Assembly: GCF_014207705.1 (NCBI RefSeq)
Contig: NZ_JACHIU010000001.1
Span: 5,200,501-5,264,500 of the forward strand
Length of the DNA: 64,000 nt
DNA from: Sphaerisporangium rubeum
Lineage (GTDB): Bacteria; Actinomycetota; Actinomycetes; Streptosporangiales; Streptosporangiaceae
Direction: 5' to 3'
Under the pieces are notes generated by a model. The model saw only the letters and a program-made list of their open reading frames with translations, was not told the origin of the DNA and did no database searches. Numbering within the stretch: the first letter of the stretch is position 1; each line of letters opens with the position of its first letter. Of this stretch, positions 10,223-19,826 are shown piece by piece. Made by a program: the position numbers and the translations under genes.

Positions 10223-11452
10223 TCAGGCGAGGCCGCCGGCCCAGGAGTAGGTCTTCAGGTAGGGGTCGGGCTTGATGGGCTTGCCGGAGTTCCAGACCTC
10301 CTTGATGAGGCCGTCCGGCTCGATCACGCCGATCCGCGCGGTCTTGTACATGTGCTGGTTCTCGCCGTCGATGGTGACCAGACCCTCGGGGAGTTCCAGC
10401 GCGATGCCGCCTGCCGCCTTCTTCACTGCCTCGATGTCGGTGCTTCCCGCCTTCTTCACCGCCTCGGCCCACAGGTAGACGGCGTTGTAGCCGGCCTCCA
10501 TCGGGTCGGACGTCGGACGGTCGGCGCCGTACTTGGCCTTGAAGGCGTCGACGAACTTCTTGTTGGCCGGGTTGTCGGTGGTCTGGTAGTAGTTCCACGC
10601 CACCAGGTGACCGGCGATGTTGTCGACGCCGATGCCCTTGACCTCTTCCTCGGCGACGCTGACCGACATGACCGGCATCTTGTCGGCGGTGACCCCGGCG
10701 CTCTTCAGCTGCTTGAAGAAGGCGACGTTGCTGTCGCCGTTCAGCGTGTTGAAGACCGCGTCCGGCTTGGCCTGCACGACCTTGTTGACCAAGGTGCTGT
10801 ACTCGGTGTGGCCGAGGGGGGTGTACTCCTCGCCGAGGACCTCCATGCCGTTCGCCGCCGCGTACGCCTTGATGATCTTGTTGGCGGTGCGCGGGAAGAC
10901 GTAGTCGCTGCCGACCAGGAAGATCTTCTTCTTGCCCTTTTCCTTCAGGTAGTCCAGACCAGGAACGATCTGCTGGTTGGTGGTGGCACCGGTGTAGAAG
11001 ATGTTCGGGGAGCTCTCCAGCCCCTCGTACTGCACCGGGTACCACAGCAGGCCCTTGCGCTTCTCGAACACCGGAAGCATGGCCTTGCGGCTGGCGGACG
11101 TCCAGCCGCCGAAGACCGTCGCCACCTTGTCCTGAGCGATGAGCTTCGTGGCCTTCTCCGCGAAGGTCGGCCAGTCGGACGCGCCGTCCTCGACGACGGG
11201 CTCGATCTTCTTGCCGAGCACGCCGCCGGCGGCGTTGATCTCCTCGATGGCGAGCAGTTCCGCGTCCCGTACCGTGACCTCGCTGATCGCCATCGTGCCG
11301 CTCAGCGAGTGCAGGATGCCGACCTTGATGGTGTCGCTTCCAGCCCCTGCGGAGGCACCGCCCGAAGCCGTCGTCGGCTCACCGCCACAGGCGGTGAGAC
11401 CCGTCGCGAGCAGCGCGACCGCGGCCCCGATGCGCCAAGCTGAATTCCGCAA
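10223..11452 (-). CDS. urtA: Urea ABC transporter substrate-binding lipoprotein UrtA
   Basis: This 409-residue protein starts at a TTG (11452), chosen because AAGGAGG lies 5 nt upstream. A lipoprotein signal ends in the lipobox LTACGG (Cys about residue 22), so it is anchored on the outer face of the membrane. The mature part is a type I periplasmic-binding fold of the AmiC/UrtA family: [15 protein letters not shown] at the start and [21 protein letters not shown] in the middle are typical UrtA segments. It captures urea for UrtBCDE. The start codon faces the ureABCFGD operon across 324 bp, so uptake and hydrolysis are divergently arranged. Confidence 0.94.
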   Translation of the reverse strand: MRNSAWRIGAAVALLATGLTACGGEPTTASGGASAGAGSDTIKVGILHSLSGTMAISEVTVRDAELLAIEEINAAGGVLGKKIEPVVEDGASDWPTFAEKATKLIAQDKVATVFGGWTSASRKAMLPVFEKRKGLLWYPVQYEGLESSPNIFYTGATTNQQIVPGLDYLKEKGKKKIFLVGSDYVFPRTANKIIKAYAAANGMEVLGEEYTPLGHTEYSTLVNKVVQAKPDAVFNTLNGDSNVAFFKQLKSAGVTADKMPVMSVSVAEEEVKGIGVDNIAGHLVAWNYYQTTDNPANKKFVDAFKAKYGADRPTSDPMEAGYNAVYLWAEAVKKAGSTDIEAVKKAAGGIALELPEGLVTIDGENQHMYKTARIGVIEPDGLIKEVWNSGKPIKPDPYLKTYSWAGGLA

Positions 11453-11716
11453 TTACTCCTCCTTGCCGATACGGCCCCCGCACCGACCCGTCTGCCGCAA
11501 AGGTCCGCGAACGACGTTTCGCGACAACGTCGCGATTGTTAATTGCCGTTTACCGGCTCTTCACCGCATCAACATGAACGCGCCGCAAAGCCCGTGCGCC
11601 ATACGGGTTTAGGCGCCGGCCGAATCGAACCGGCAAATCTCACTCATAACGAAAGTTTCTGGTTGAACAGGTGTGCCGGACATCGGAGTAAGGTGGCAAC
11701 GGCCCCGGTCAGCGCC

Positions 11717-11754
11717 GACACGAATCGGAAATCCGCACGTCACGCCTACGAAAC
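11717..11754 (+). promoter_or_regulatory. GlnR operator upstream of ureA
   Basis: Four pentamers are spaced exactly 6 nt apart: GACAC (11717), GAAAT (11728), GTCAC (11739) and GAAAC (11750). This matches the actinomycete GlnR box GTNAC-n6-GAAAC-n6-GTNAC-n6-GAAAC in all but two positions, and the second pair is exact. It ends 22 bp before the ureA ATG and covers the expected -35 position, so GlnR would most simply act as a repressor of urease here, as reported in Streptomyces. The match is seen; binding is inferred. Confidence 0.8.
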
Positions 11755-11764
11755 GGTTGTTGCC

Positions 11765-11770
11765 TAGGGT
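11765..11770 (+). promoter_or_regulatory. Candidate -10 box of leaderless ureA promoter
   Basis: TAGGGT lies 6 nt before the ureA ATG and no Shine-Dalgarno sequence precedes that ATG. Transcription would start at or within a base of the start codon. The GlnR box overlaps the matching -35 position. Confidence 0.5.
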
Positions 11771-11776
11771 CCGGCC

Positions 11777-12079
11777 ATGCGGCTCACCCCACACGAACAG
11801 GAACGCCTGCTCATCCACGTAGCGGCGGGTGTCGCCCGTGACCGGCAAGCCCGTGGGCTGCGGCTGAACCACCCGGAGGCCACCGCGATCATCGCCTCCT
11901 TCCTCCTGGAAGGCGCCAGAGACGGTCAGAGCGTGGCCGACCTCATGGAGGCGGGCCGCAAGGTCCTGCGCCGTGAGGACGTCATGGAAGGAATCCCCGA
12001 GATGCTGGAATCGGTGCAGATCGAGGCGACCTTCCCCGACGGCACCAAGCTCGTCACCGTCCACCGGCCGATCGCATGA
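11777..12079 (+). CDS. ureA: Urease subunit gamma
   Basis: This 100-residue protein is the smallest structural subunit of urease, which hydrolyses urea to ammonia and carbamate in the cytoplasm. It begins [17 protein letters not shown] and contains [21 protein letters not shown], both typical of UreA. It is first in the operon ureABCFGD and overlaps ureB by 4 bp (ATGA). The start lacks a ribosome-binding site, consistent with a leaderless mRNA. A GlnR operator just upstream suggests nitrogen regulation. Confidence 0.97.
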   Translation: MRLTPHEQERLLIHVAAGVARDRQARGLRLNHPEATAIIASFLLEGARDGQSVADLMEAGRKVLRREDVMEGIPEMLESVQIEATFPDGTKLVTVHRPIA

Positions 12080-12432
12080 TCCCCGGCGAGATCGTGCACA
12101 CCGGCGAGCCGGTCCCGCTCAACCCGGGACGCGAGCGGGTCACCCTGCGCGTCGTCAACACCGCCGACCGGCCCATCCAGGTCGGCTCGCACTACCATTT
12201 CGCCGCCGCCAACCCCGGCCTGGAGTTCGACCGGACCGCCGCGTGGGGCCTGCGGCTGGACGTCCCCGCCGGCACCGCCGTCCGGTTCGAACCCGGCGTC
12301 GAGCGGGACGTCACCCTCGTCGCCATCGCCGGACTGCGTGTCGTCCCCGGCCTTCGTCCCGAATGGGCCGGGCCGCTGGACGAGAAGGCCGCGGAAGCAT
12401 CGGACACCAGCGCGGACGGGGACACGGCATGA
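12076..12432 (+). CDS. ureB: Urease subunit beta
   Basis: This 118-residue protein is the beta structural subunit. [20 protein letters not shown] at the start and [20 protein letters not shown] are hallmark segments. It overlaps ureA by 4 bp and ureC by 4 bp, so the three structural subunits are translationally coupled. The C-terminal tail after residue 100 (acidic, Ala/Ser-rich) is somewhat longer than the minimal family length. Confidence 0.97.
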   Translation: MIPGEIVHTGEPVPLNPGRERVTLRVVNTADRPIQVGSHYHFAAANPGLEFDRTAAWGLRLDVPAGTAVRFEPGVERDVTLVAIAGLRVVPGLRPEWAGPLDEKAAEASDTSADGDTA

Positions 12433-14153
12433 CCGAGCCGGCGATCGAACGATCGAGATACGCCGTCCTGTACGGCCCGACGACCGGCGACCGGATCCGC
12501 CTCGCCGACACCGACCTGTTCGTCGAGGTGTCGGAGGACCTCAGCAGAGGCCCGCACGGCGCCGGCGACGAGGTCGTCTTCGGCGGCGGCAAGGTCATCC
12601 GCGAGTCCATGGGCCAGGCCCGCACCACCCGTGCCGAAGGCGCACCCGACCTGGTGATCACCGGCGCGGTGATCCTCGACCACTGGGGTGTGGTGAAGGC
12701 CGACATCGGCGTGCGCGACGGCCGCGTCGTCGCCATCGGCAAGGCCGGCAACCCCGACACCATGGACGGCGTGCACCCCGATCTGGTGATCGGGCCGTCC
12801 ACCGAGATCCTTTCCGGCAACGGCAAGATCGTCACGGCGGGGGCCATCGACTCGCACGTCCACCTCATCTGCCCCCAGATCGTCGACGAGGCCCTCGCCG
12901 CAGGGGTGACCACGGTCATCGGCGGCGGCACCGGCCCGGCCGAAGGCACCAAGGCCACCACCGTGACCGGCACCTGGTACCTCGCGCGCATGCTCGAGGC
13001 GATGGACGGCATGCCGGTCAACGTCGCGCTGCTCGGCAAGGGCAACACGGTGAACGAGGAAGGGCTGCTTGAGCAGCTGCGCGCCGGGGCCTCGGGGTTC
13101 AAGCTGCACGAGGACTGGGGGACCACGCCGTCCGCCATCGACGCGTGCCTGCGGGTGGCCGACGCGACCGGTGTGCAGGTCGCCATCCACACCGACACCC
13201 TGAACGAGGCGGGGTTCGTCGAGTCGACGCTGGCCGCCATCGGCGACCGCATGATCCACGCCTACCACACCGAAGGCGCGGGAGGCGGCCACGCACCCGA
13301 CATCATCCGCGTCGCGTCGTACCGCAACGTGCTGCCGTCCTCGACCAACCCGACCAGGCCGCACACCGTGAACACCCTGGACGAGCACCTCGACATGCTG
13401 ATGGTGTGCCACCACCTCAACCCGGCGGTGCCTGAGGACCTCGCGTTCGCCGAGTCGCGCATCCGGCCGTCCACCATGGCCGCCGAGGACGTGCTGCACG
13501 ACCTCGGGGCCATCTCGATGATCGGGTCGGACTCGCAGGCCATGGGCCGGGTCGGCGAGACGGTGATCCGCACGTGGCAGACCGCGCACGTGATGAAGAA
13601 ACGGCGCGGCGCGCTGCCGGGTGACGGCGCGGCCGACAACCTGCGCGCACAGCGGTACGTCGCCAAGTACACCATCTGTCCCGCCGTGGCGCACGGCCTG
13701 GACGAGCACGTCGGCTCGGTCGAGACCGGCAAGCTGGCCGACCTCGTGCTGTGGGACCCGGCGTTCTTCGGGGTCAAGCCGGACGTCGTGCTCAAAGGCG
13801 GTGTGATCGCGTACGCGCAGATGGGTGACGCCAACGCGTCCATCCCGACACCGCAGCCGGTGATGCCGCGGCCCATGTTCGGCGCCACGCCGAAGACCGC
13901 GGCGGCCACGTCGCTGCACTTCGTCGCGCCGCTCGCGCTGGAGTACGGCCTGGCCGACCGGCTCAGGGCCGACCGGCGGATCGTGCCGGTCGCCGACGTG
14001 CGGCGGCGCGGCAAGGACACCATGCCGAACAACGCCGCGCTACCGGCCATCGACGTCGACCCCGACACCTTCGCGGTGCGGATCGACGGGGAACTCATCG
14101 AACCCGCCCCGGCCGTGGAGCTCCCCATGGCCCAGCGCTACTTCCTGTTCTGA
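12429..14153 (+). CDS. ureC: Urease subunit alpha (catalytic)
   Basis: This 574-residue amidohydrolase carries the di-nickel site. Visible ligands are the HVH pair in [10 protein letters not shown], the carbamylated lysine K225 in [12 protein letters not shown], histidines in AIHTDTLNE and [16 protein letters not shown], and an Asp in [11 protein letters not shown]. The mobile-flap Cys327-His328 of MVCHHL is present, so the enzyme should be active. The start was set at the ATG overlapping the ureB stop. The length is as expected for a three-subunit bacterial urease. Confidence 0.98.
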   Translation: MTEPAIERSRYAVLYGPTTGDRIRLADTDLFVEVSEDLSRGPHGAGDEVVFGGGKVIRESMGQARTTRAEGAPDLVITGAVILDHWGVVKADIGVRDGRVVAIGKAGNPDTMDGVHPDLVIGPSTEILSGNGKIVTAGAIDSHVHLICPQIVDEALAAGVTTVIGGGTGPAEGTKATTVTGTWYLARMLEAMDGMPVNVALLGKGNTVNEEGLLEQLRAGASGFKLHEDWGTTPSAIDACLRVADATGVQVAIHTDTLNEAGFVESTLAAIGDRMIHAYHTEGAGGGHAPDIIRVASYRNVLPSSTNPTRPHTVNTLDEHLDMLMVCHHLNPAVPEDLAFAESRIRPSTMAAEDVLHDLGAISMIGSDSQAMGRVGETVIRTWQTAHVMKKRRGALPGDGAADNLRAQRYVAKYTICPAVAHGLDEHVGSVETGKLADLVLWDPAFFGVKPDVVLKGGVIAYAQMGDANASIPTPQPVMPRPMFGATPKTAAATSLHFVAPLALEYGLADRLRADRRIVPVADVRRRGKDTMPNNAALPAIDVDPDTFAVRIDGELIEPAPAVELPMAQRYFLF

Positions 14154-14155
14154 CC

Positions 14156-14854
14156 ATGTCGGCGGCCCTGCTGCTCCTCGCCGACTCCCGCCTGCCGGCC
14201 GGCGGCCACGCGCACTCCGGCGGCGCCGAACAGGCCGTGCGGACCGGCGACGTCACCGGCCCCGGCGACCTCACGCGCTACCTGCGGGGACGCCTCGCCA
14301 CCACCGGCCTCGTCGCGGCGTCCCTCGCCGCGGCGGCGTGCGCGCTGGCGAGGGAGGCGGCCGAGGCATCGGAGACGTCCACCGCCTCCGAAGGCGCGTG
14401 GCGTGTGCTGGACGGTGAGGCGGACGCGCGGACGGCCTCACCGGCGCAGCGGGACGCGAGCCGCACCCAGGGACGGCTGCTGGTGCGCAGCGCGCGGCGC
14501 ATCTGGCCGTCGGCGGCGCTCGACGCGCTCGCGGCGGCCGCGCCGCAGGGGACGCATCACCCGGTCGCGCTCGGCGCCGTCGCGGCGGCCGCGGGCTGCG
14601 ACCCCCACGACGCGGCGCTCGCCGCCGCGTACACCACGGTCACCGGGCCCGCCACCGCGGCGGTCCGGTTGCTCGGTCTCGACCCCGTCGTCGTGCACCG
14701 GGTGCTCGCCGGCCTCGGGCCGGAGCTCGACGGCGTGGCCCGCGCGGCCGGCGCCACCGCCGCGTGGGAGGACCTTCCCGCGCACGCCGCACCCGCACTC
14801 GATCTGCTGGCCGAACAGCACCTACGCACGGAGGTACGGCTCTTTGTCAGCTAA
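14156..14854 (+). CDS. ureF: Urease accessory protein UreF
   Basis: This 232-residue all-alpha protein begins [19 protein letters not shown], the conserved UreF N-terminus. With UreG and UreD it forms the complex that opens the apo-urease active site for CO2 and nickel. It starts 2 bp after ureC and its 3' end overlaps the proposed TTG start of ureG. Residues 60-110 are rich in Ala, Ser and Glu and less conserved. Total length is typical for actinobacterial UreF. Confidence 0.93.
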   Translation: MSAALLLLADSRLPAGGHAHSGGAEQAVRTGDVTGPGDLTRYLRGRLATTGLVAASLAAAACALAREAAEASETSTASEGAWRVLDGEADARTASPAQRDASRTQGRLLVRSARRIWPSAALDALAAAAPQGTHHPVALGAVAAAAGCDPHDAALAAAYTTVTGPATAAVRLLGLDPVVVHRVLAGLGPELDGVARAAGATAAWEDLPAHAAPALDLLAEQHLRTEVRLFVS

Positions 14855-15548
14855 CCACGACGACCGCCACGACCGTCCCGACCCGCACGGCAGGGCTCTT
14901 CGCCTCGGCGTCGGCGGACCGGTCGGCAGCGGCAAGACCGCACTGGTCGCGGCGCTGTGCCGCACACTCGGGCCCGTACTGCGCCTCGGCGTGGTCACCA
15001 ACGACATCTACACCACCGAGGACGCCGACTTCCTGCGCCGCGCGGGGGTGATCGACCCCGAGCGGGTCATCGCCGTGCAGACCGGCTGCTGTCCGCACAC
15101 CGCGATCCGCGACGACATCGCGGCCAACCTCGACGCCGTCGAGACCCTGGAGGAACGCTTCGGGCCGCTCGACCTCGTCATCGTGGAGAGCGGCGGCGAC
15201 AACCTCACCGCGACGTTCAGCAGAGGCCTGGCCGACCAGCAGATCTTCGTGCTGGACGTCTCCGGCGGCGACAAGGTGCCACGCAAGGGAGGGCCCGGCG
15301 TCACCAGCGCCGACCTGCTCGTCATCAACAAGACCGACCTCGCCAAGCACGTCGGGGCCGATCTGACCGTCATGTCCAGGGACGCGGCGGCCGTCCGCGA
15401 GGGCCGGCCGGTGCTGTTCACCTCGATCCGTGAGGTGCCGCAGGTGTACGCCGTGGCCGAGTGGGTCCACGGGATCACGCAGGCATGGGCCCACGCGCAG
15501 GCACACGACCACGGTGAGCACGGTCACGCCGTGCCGTCCGGCTCCTGA
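14844..15548 (+). CDS. ureG: Urease accessory GTPase UreG
   Basis: This 234-residue GTPase delivers nickel to urease. It has the P-loop [12 protein letters not shown], the metal-binding Cys-Pro-His of [13 protein letters not shown], the ESGGDNL motif and the base-recognition NKTD. The TTG at 14844 was chosen because GGAGGT lies 8 nt upstream, inside the ureF 3' end; no ATG lies near the conserved start. A His-rich N-terminus ([13 protein letters not shown]) and C-terminus ([13 protein letters not shown]) may hold nickel in reserve, which could matter because no ureE gene is present. Confidence 0.94.
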   Translation: MSANHDDRHDRPDPHGRALRLGVGGPVGSGKTALVAALCRTLGPVLRLGVVTNDIYTTEDADFLRRAGVIDPERVIAVQTGCCPHTAIRDDIAANLDAVETLEERFGPLDLVIVESGGDNLTATFSRGLADQQIFVLDVSGGDKVPRKGGPGVTSADLLVINKTDLAKHVGADLTVMSRDAAAVREGRPVLFTSIREVPQVYAVAEWVHGITQAWAHAQAHDHGEHGHAVPSGS

Positions 15549-15565
15549 GGACGTGCGGCGGGCCG

Positions 15566-16342
15566 ATGAGCACAACCGTGGAGACCGGACCAGGGCCGTA
15601 CCGGCTCGCCGCGCGTGACGGCGGACGGCGGTCGCTGCGGGCCCGTGCCGCGGTGGGGACCGAGCGGGCCGGCGAGCGCACCGTGCTGCGCACGCTGCGG
15701 TCGGACCCACCGCTGACGTTGCGGCAGACCGGGCCGCGGCGGGTCCACCTGGTGTCCACGGCCGCCGGACCGCTCGGCGGCGACCTGCTGGAGCTCGACA
15801 TCGACGTGGCGGCCGGCACCACCTTGGAGATCGCGTCGGTGGCGAGCACGCTCGTGCTGCCCGGCACCGGCGTGTCCCATGTGGTGGTGCGCGCACGGGT
15901 CGGCGCGGGGGCCGTGCTGCGTTACGCTCCCGAGCCCACCGTGCTGGCCGCCGGGTGTGACCACCGCATGGACGTGCGGCTGGACCTGGCCACGGACGCA
16001 CGGGTGTCGTGGCGTGAGGAGATCGTGTTCGGCCGGCACGGCGAACGTCCCGGCGTGTGCCGTTCCCGGTTCGACGCCACCGTGGACGGTGTGCCGCTGC
16101 TGCGCCAGGAGCTGACCGTCGGCGACCCCGCCGTGGACGGCAGCCCGGCGGTGTACGGCGACGCGCGCTGCGTCGGCAGCGTGCTGCTCACCGGGGTGCG
16201 GCCCGCCGCACCCCTGCTGTCCGACGGCTGCGCCGTGCTGCCGCTCGCCGGACCCGGCACGCTGGTCTCCGCGCTGGCCCTCGACGCGCCGGCCCTGCGG
16301 GCCCGGCTGACGTGGGGGGAGACGGAGGCCGGTCAGGCGTAG
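15566..16342 (+). CDS. ureD: Urease accessory protein UreD
   Basis: This 258-residue beta-rich protein is the UreD/UreH nickel-tunnel scaffold. Typical segments are GPRRVHLVSTAAGPLGGD and YAPEPTVLAAGCDHRMDV. It starts 17 bp after ureG and closes the operon; ureE is missing, as in most actinobacterial urease clusters. Downstream it converges on era with 66 bp between, which contain an imperfect 20-bp direct repeat (around 16315 and 16354) but no clear terminator. Confidence 0.92.
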   Translation: MSTTVETGPGPYRLAARDGGRRSLRARAAVGTERAGERTVLRTLRSDPPLTLRQTGPRRVHLVSTAAGPLGGDLLELDIDVAAGTTLEIASVASTLVLPGTGVSHVVVRARVGAGAVLRYAPEPTVLAAGCDHRMDVRLDLATDARVSWREEIVFGRHGERPGVCRSRFDATVDGVPLLRQELTVGDPAVDGSPAVYGDARCVGSVLLTGVRPAAPLLSDGCAVLPLAGPGTLVSALALDAPALRARLTWGETEAGQA

Positions 16343-16408
16343 AACTCGACCTGGGGGAGACAGAGGCCGGTCGGTGGCGGAACACGGCCCGGGTGAGGCC
16401 GGGGCCGG

Positions 16409-17329
16409 TCAGTCGTAGAAACCGAGGCGGCGCAGTTGCTTGGGGTCGCGCTGCCAGTCCTTGGCGACCTTGATGCGCAGGTCCAGGTAGACGCGGGTGC
16501 CGAGCAGGGCCTCGATCTGCTGACGGGCCCGGGTGCCGACGTCCTTGAGCCGCGCGCCTTTGGGGCCGATCACGATGGCCTTCTGCGAGGGCCGCTCCAC
16601 GAACATGTGCGCGTAGACGTCGAGCAGGTCCTCGCGGCCCGGCCGGGGACCCATTTCCTCGACGACGACCGCGATGGAGTGCGGCAGCTCGTCGCGCACC
16701 CCTTCGAGCGCGGCCTCCCTGATCAGCTCGGCGACCAGCAGCTGCTCGGGCTCGTCGGTCAGCTCGCCGTCGGGGTACAGCGGCGGGGACAGCGGGAGGC
16801 GTGCGACGAGCTGGTCGGCGAGCACGTCGAGCCGCTCCCCCGTCTCGGCGGACACCGGGATGATCTCGGCGAAGTCGGCGAGCTCCGACACCGCGAGCAA
16901 CTGCCGGGCCACCGCCTCACGGTCGGCGAGGTCGCACTTGGTGACCACGGCGACGACCGGGGTCTTCTTGACGGCGGCGAGCTTGTCGGCGATGAACCGG
17001 TCGCCGCGGCCGATCGCCTCGTCCGCGGGGACGCAGAAGCCGATGACGTCGACCTCGGTCAGGGTGGACAGCACGAGGCTGTCCAGCCGCTCGCCGAGGA
17101 GCGTGCGGGGCCGGTGCAGGCCGGGGGTGTCGACGACGACGAGCTGCGCGCCTGGCCGGTGGACGACGCCGCGGATGGCGCGGCGGGTCGTCTGCGGCTT
17201 GGAGGAGGTGATGGCCACCTTCGCGCCGACCAGCGCGTTCATCAGCGTCGACTTACCCACGTTGGGCCTGCCGACGAAACAGGCGAAACCGGCTCGGAAC
17301 TCAGTGGCTGGAGAACTCACGTCCCCCAT
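16409..17329 (-). CDS. era: GTPase Era
   Basis: This 306-residue ribosome-assembly GTPase binds the 3' end of 16S rRNA. G motifs are GRPNVGKSTLMN, the switch region with TTRRAIRG, DTPGLH and TKCD. The C-terminal KH domain contains VIGPKGARLKDVGTRARQ. It follows the cytidine deaminase-like gene by 9 bp on the same strand. In most actinomycetes the pair directly follows corC; here about 37 kb separates them. Confidence 0.97.
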   Translation of the reverse strand: MGDVSSPATEFRAGFACFVGRPNVGKSTLMNALVGAKVAITSSKPQTTRRAIRGVVHRPGAQLVVVDTPGLHRPRTLLGERLDSLVLSTLTEVDVIGFCVPADEAIGRGDRFIADKLAAVKKTPVVAVVTKCDLADREAVARQLLAVSELADFAEIIPVSAETGERLDVLADQLVARLPLSPPLYPDGELTDEPEQLLVAELIREAALEGVRDELPHSIAVVVEEMGPRPGREDLLDVYAHMFVERPSQKAIVIGPKGARLKDVGTRARQQIEALLGTRVYLDLRIKVAKDWQRDPKQLRRLGFYD

Positions 17330-17338
17330 TGTCCCGGA

Positions 17339-17677
17339 TCAGATGTAGCGGCCCTTCACGGTGCCGTCCGGAGCGGCCAGGAACAACACCGCGCGGCCGA
17401 GGTCCTCGATCACCGCGAGGTCGTCGCCACCGGGCTCGTCACCTTCGGTGACCAGGGCCGCGGCCTCCAGCGAGACGGCGCCGCTGGACACCGCCATCGC
17501 CACCGCCACCTGCACGGCGGTCAGCTTCAGCGACGGCAGGTCGATGTCGGTCGCGGTGTAGGTGCGGCCGGTCTCGTCGCGCACCGCCGCGCCTTCCGCG
17601 GTGCCGTTGCGTGCTCGCGCCGCCCGGGCCAGAGTGATGATCTTGCTGTCCTCGGGGCCGAGGCTCGTCTCGCTCAC
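17339..17677 (-). CDS. Cytidine deaminase-like protein lacking zinc ligands
   Basis: This 112-residue protein occupies the position next to era where many actinobacteria encode a short protein annotated as cytidine deaminase. Segments such as RNGTAEGAAVRDETGRTYTA and LKLTAVQVAVAMAVSSGA resemble the deaminase core. It contains no cysteine and no histidine at all, so the HAE and PCxxC zinc site is absent and it cannot be a normal deaminase. It may be a structural or RNA-associated relative. The era start lies 9 bp downstream, suggesting one transcript. Confidence 0.7.
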   Translation of the reverse strand: MSETSLGPEDSKIITLARAARARNGTAEGAAVRDETGRTYTATDIDLPSLKLTAVQVAVAMAVSSGAVSLEAAALVTEGDEPGGDDLAVIEDLGRAVLFLAAPDGTVKGRYI

Positions 17678-17739
17678 GCGCCAAGGTTACTGGCGTCCCC
17701 GCGGTCCGCGCCTGCCGTACCGGGACCAGGTGCCGCCGA

Positions 17740-18387
17740 TCAGTCCCCGGACGGCTCGTGGACGGCCGAGACGACGGACTCGGCGAGGCGGCCGGTCTGC
17801 TCGGGGTCGAGACGGGCCACGCCGGTGTGCACCAGCGAGACGAGCAGGTCTCCGCTGCGGACCACGACGATGTGCATCTCGTACGGGTAGCCGCCGACCC
17901 TCCCCCGGTAGCGGCGGGCCTGCGAGCCGTCGCCGAGCGGACGCACAGCGAGCTCGGAGGCGACGAGGCGGTCGCCGCGACCCGCGCTGTCCACGGTGGC
18001 GGACGGACAGGAACGCATGAGCCGTCCGATGTGCCGCAGCTCGGCATCCGCGTCCCCGTCCGGATACGCGAAGAGCACCACCCCGGCGCTCTCCCCGAGG
18101 TGGTCCCCCTCGAACGTCGCGGACTCGGTGATCGCCGGCTCCTCGTCGTCGCCGATCCGTCCCTCGGCCAGCCGGAACAGGTGCGCGCAGTCCTCCTCGG
18201 CGGGCCGGAACGGTGAGTGCCAGGCGGGTGAGCGGTGCGCGAAGTCCACCGCCGGGTCGACGAGCCCCGTCAGCGCGGCACGGGCCCGCCGCAGTTCCTC
18301 GGGTCCCGCCGCGCCGTCGCCTGGGCCACAGGCCGCCGTGGCCCAGGCGAACAGGGCGCAGGCCAGGAACACACCAGTGACGCGCAT
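17740..18387 (-). CDS. Lipoprotein of unknown function
   Basis: Starting at the ATG at 18387 (GGGGGAG upstream), the 215-residue protein has a lipoprotein signal with the lipobox ATAACG (Cys about residue 20). It is therefore predicted to be tethered outside the membrane. The mature domain is mixed alpha/beta with two cysteines (EEDCAHLF, MRSCPSA) and ends in a segment VVRSGDLLVSLVHTGV that resembles sensor-type extracellular domains linked to actinobacterial kinases. I do not recognise a specific family. It diverges from the mycosin gene, with 281 bp between start codons, and lies at the edge of the T7SS block. Confidence 0.65.
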   Translation of the reverse strand: MRVTGVFLACALFAWATAACGPGDGAAGPEELRRARAALTGLVDPAVDFAHRSPAWHSPFRPAEEDCAHLFRLAEGRIGDDEEPAITESATFEGDHLGESAGVVLFAYPDGDADAELRHIGRLMRSCPSATVDSAGRGDRLVASELAVRPLGDGSQARRYRGRVGGYPYEMHIVVVRSGDLLVSLVHTGVARLDPEQTGRLAESVVSAVHEPSGD

Positions 18388-18668
18388 CGCGCTCCCCCGA
18401 GATCCCGCACGCGGGACTCCCCGGCTCCCGCCGCAGTGATCCTTCCCGGCCGTTCCCGGCGCAACCTCATGATCGTCAACGCTTACCGCCTGTTGGCCCG
18501 CCGATGGCGCACCAGCCGTCCATCCGCCGCGCTCGCGTGCGGACCACCCCTTCACCCGCCGAGCGCGCGTGTGCGCCGCCACCACCCGTTGATCGGCTCT
18601 CTCCCCGTGCGGACAGCCGCCGCACTACGCTGCTGCGGCGGATCCTTATGGCTGGGAGGTGGCTCGGG

Positions 18669-19826
18669 GTGGCCGGTCGCGGGGTGCTCGCCGCCGGGGT
18701 GGCGCTGGTGTTCGCCGTGGGGCCCGGCGCGGTGCCGGCGATCGCGGACGCGCCGGTGCGGTGCGCGCCGCAGCGCGGCGGGGTGCGGGTCGGGGAGTCG
18801 TGGGGACAGCGGCGGCTCGCGTTCACCGGGGTGTGGCCGCTCACCAAAGGCGCGGGGGTCACGGTCGCGCTGATCGACAGCGGGGTGGACGCGCGGCATC
18901 CGCAGGTGCGGGTGGCGAAGTCGGTGGACCTCACCGGGACGGGGGCCAGGGACTGCCTCGGCCACGGCACGGCGGTGGCGGGGATCATCGCGGGACGTGA
19001 CATGCCGGAGATCCCGTTCGCCGGAGTGGCGCCGGAGGCGCGGCTCATCTCGATCAAGCAGACCAACGACGAGACCGGGGACATCGCGCTGCTGGCGCGG
19101 GGGCTCGTGCGGGCCGCCGAGCTCGGCGCCAAGGTCGTCAACGTGTCCATCCAGACGCACGACCAGCCGGACCTGAAGGCCGCCGTGGACTACGCGCTCG
19201 CCAGGGACGTCGTGATCGTCGCCGCGGCCGGCAATGTGAACAAGGGGGACGGCACACCGGCCCCCGCCTACCCGGCCGCCTACCCCGGGGTGCTGTCGGT
19301 CGGCTCCGCCGGGCCGGACGGCCGGCGCACCGACTTCTCCAACGCCGCGACCCCCGTCTCGGTGCTCGCGCCAGGCACCGACCTCACCAGCACGTGGCCC
19401 GGCGGGTCGTACCGCGAGGACCTGGAAGGCACCAGCTACGCCGCGCCGTTCGTCGCCGGTGTGGCGGCGCTGGTACGGGCCCGGCACCCCGGCCTGGACA
19501 ACGTCCGGGTCCGCAGGCGCATCGAGATCACCGCCGACGGCGCGTCCGGGGCCGGCACCGGGGCCGGCATGGTGAACCCGCTGCTCGCCGTCACCGAGAT
19601 CATCCCGTCGGAGTCGGTGGCCATCGCACCGCCGCCACCCCCGCCGCTGCCTCCCGGCGCGATCAGCCCGCCAGAGCCACGCGACCACGAGGCCGTCGCC
19701 ACATCGGTCACCGTCACCCTCGCCGCACTCGGCGCGGCGGCCCTGGTGACCTGCCTCCGCCTGGTACTCCCTGCGGGCCGCAGACGCGGCTGGCGACCGG
19801 GCCGCACAGCCGTCCCCGGAGACTGA
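18669..19826 (+). CDS. mycP: Type VII secretion mycosin (subtilisin-like protease)
   Basis: This 385-residue S8 protease has a signal peptide, the mycosin-type N-terminal extension around RCAPQ, and the catalytic triad D70 (VALIDSGVD), H99 (CLGHGTAVAG), S256 (LEGTSYAAP) with oxyanion N189 (AAAGNV). A Pro-rich linker (320-338) and one C-terminal membrane helix (343-366) anchor it with the protease domain outside. The GTG at 18669 was chosen because GGGAGGT lies 8 nt upstream; an ATG at 18648 lacks such a site. Mycosins stabilise T7SS channels and cleave secreted substrates. The channel genes lie 24-33 kb downstream. Confidence 0.88.
   Translation: MAGRGVLAAGVALVFAVGPGAVPAIADAPVRCAPQRGGVRVGESWGQRRLAFTGVWPLTKGAGVTVALIDSGVDARHPQVRVAKSVDLTGTGARDCLGHGTAVAGIIAGRDMPEIPFAGVAPEARLISIKQTNDETGDIALLARGLVRAAELGAKVVNVSIQTHDQPDLKAAVDYALARDVVIVAAAGNVNKGDGTPAPAYPAAYPGVLSVGSAGPDGRRTDFSNAATPVSVLAPGTDLTSTWPGGSYREDLEGTSYAAPFVAGVAALVRARHPGLDNVRVRRRIEITADGASGAGTGAGMVNPLLAVTEIIPSESVAIAPPPPPPLPPGAISPPEPRDHEAVATSVTVTLAALGAAALVTCLRLVLPAGRRRGWRPGRTAVPGD

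Larger units (their letters stand above)
11453..11776. other. Divergent control region between urtA and ureA
   Basis: This 324-bp stretch has no gene. It holds the ureA-side GlnR-type operator (11717-11754) and -10 box (11765-11770). On the urtA side there is a much weaker minus-strand match to the GlnR pattern between 11516 and 11553 (one exact GAAAC, one GTAAA, poor intermediates). It is less GC-rich than its surroundings, as expected of a promoter region. Confidence 0.6.

Noticed and set aside
11516-11553. Second GlnR box on the urtA side
   Set aside because: Only one pentamer is exact and one is wholly off pattern; too weak to claim.
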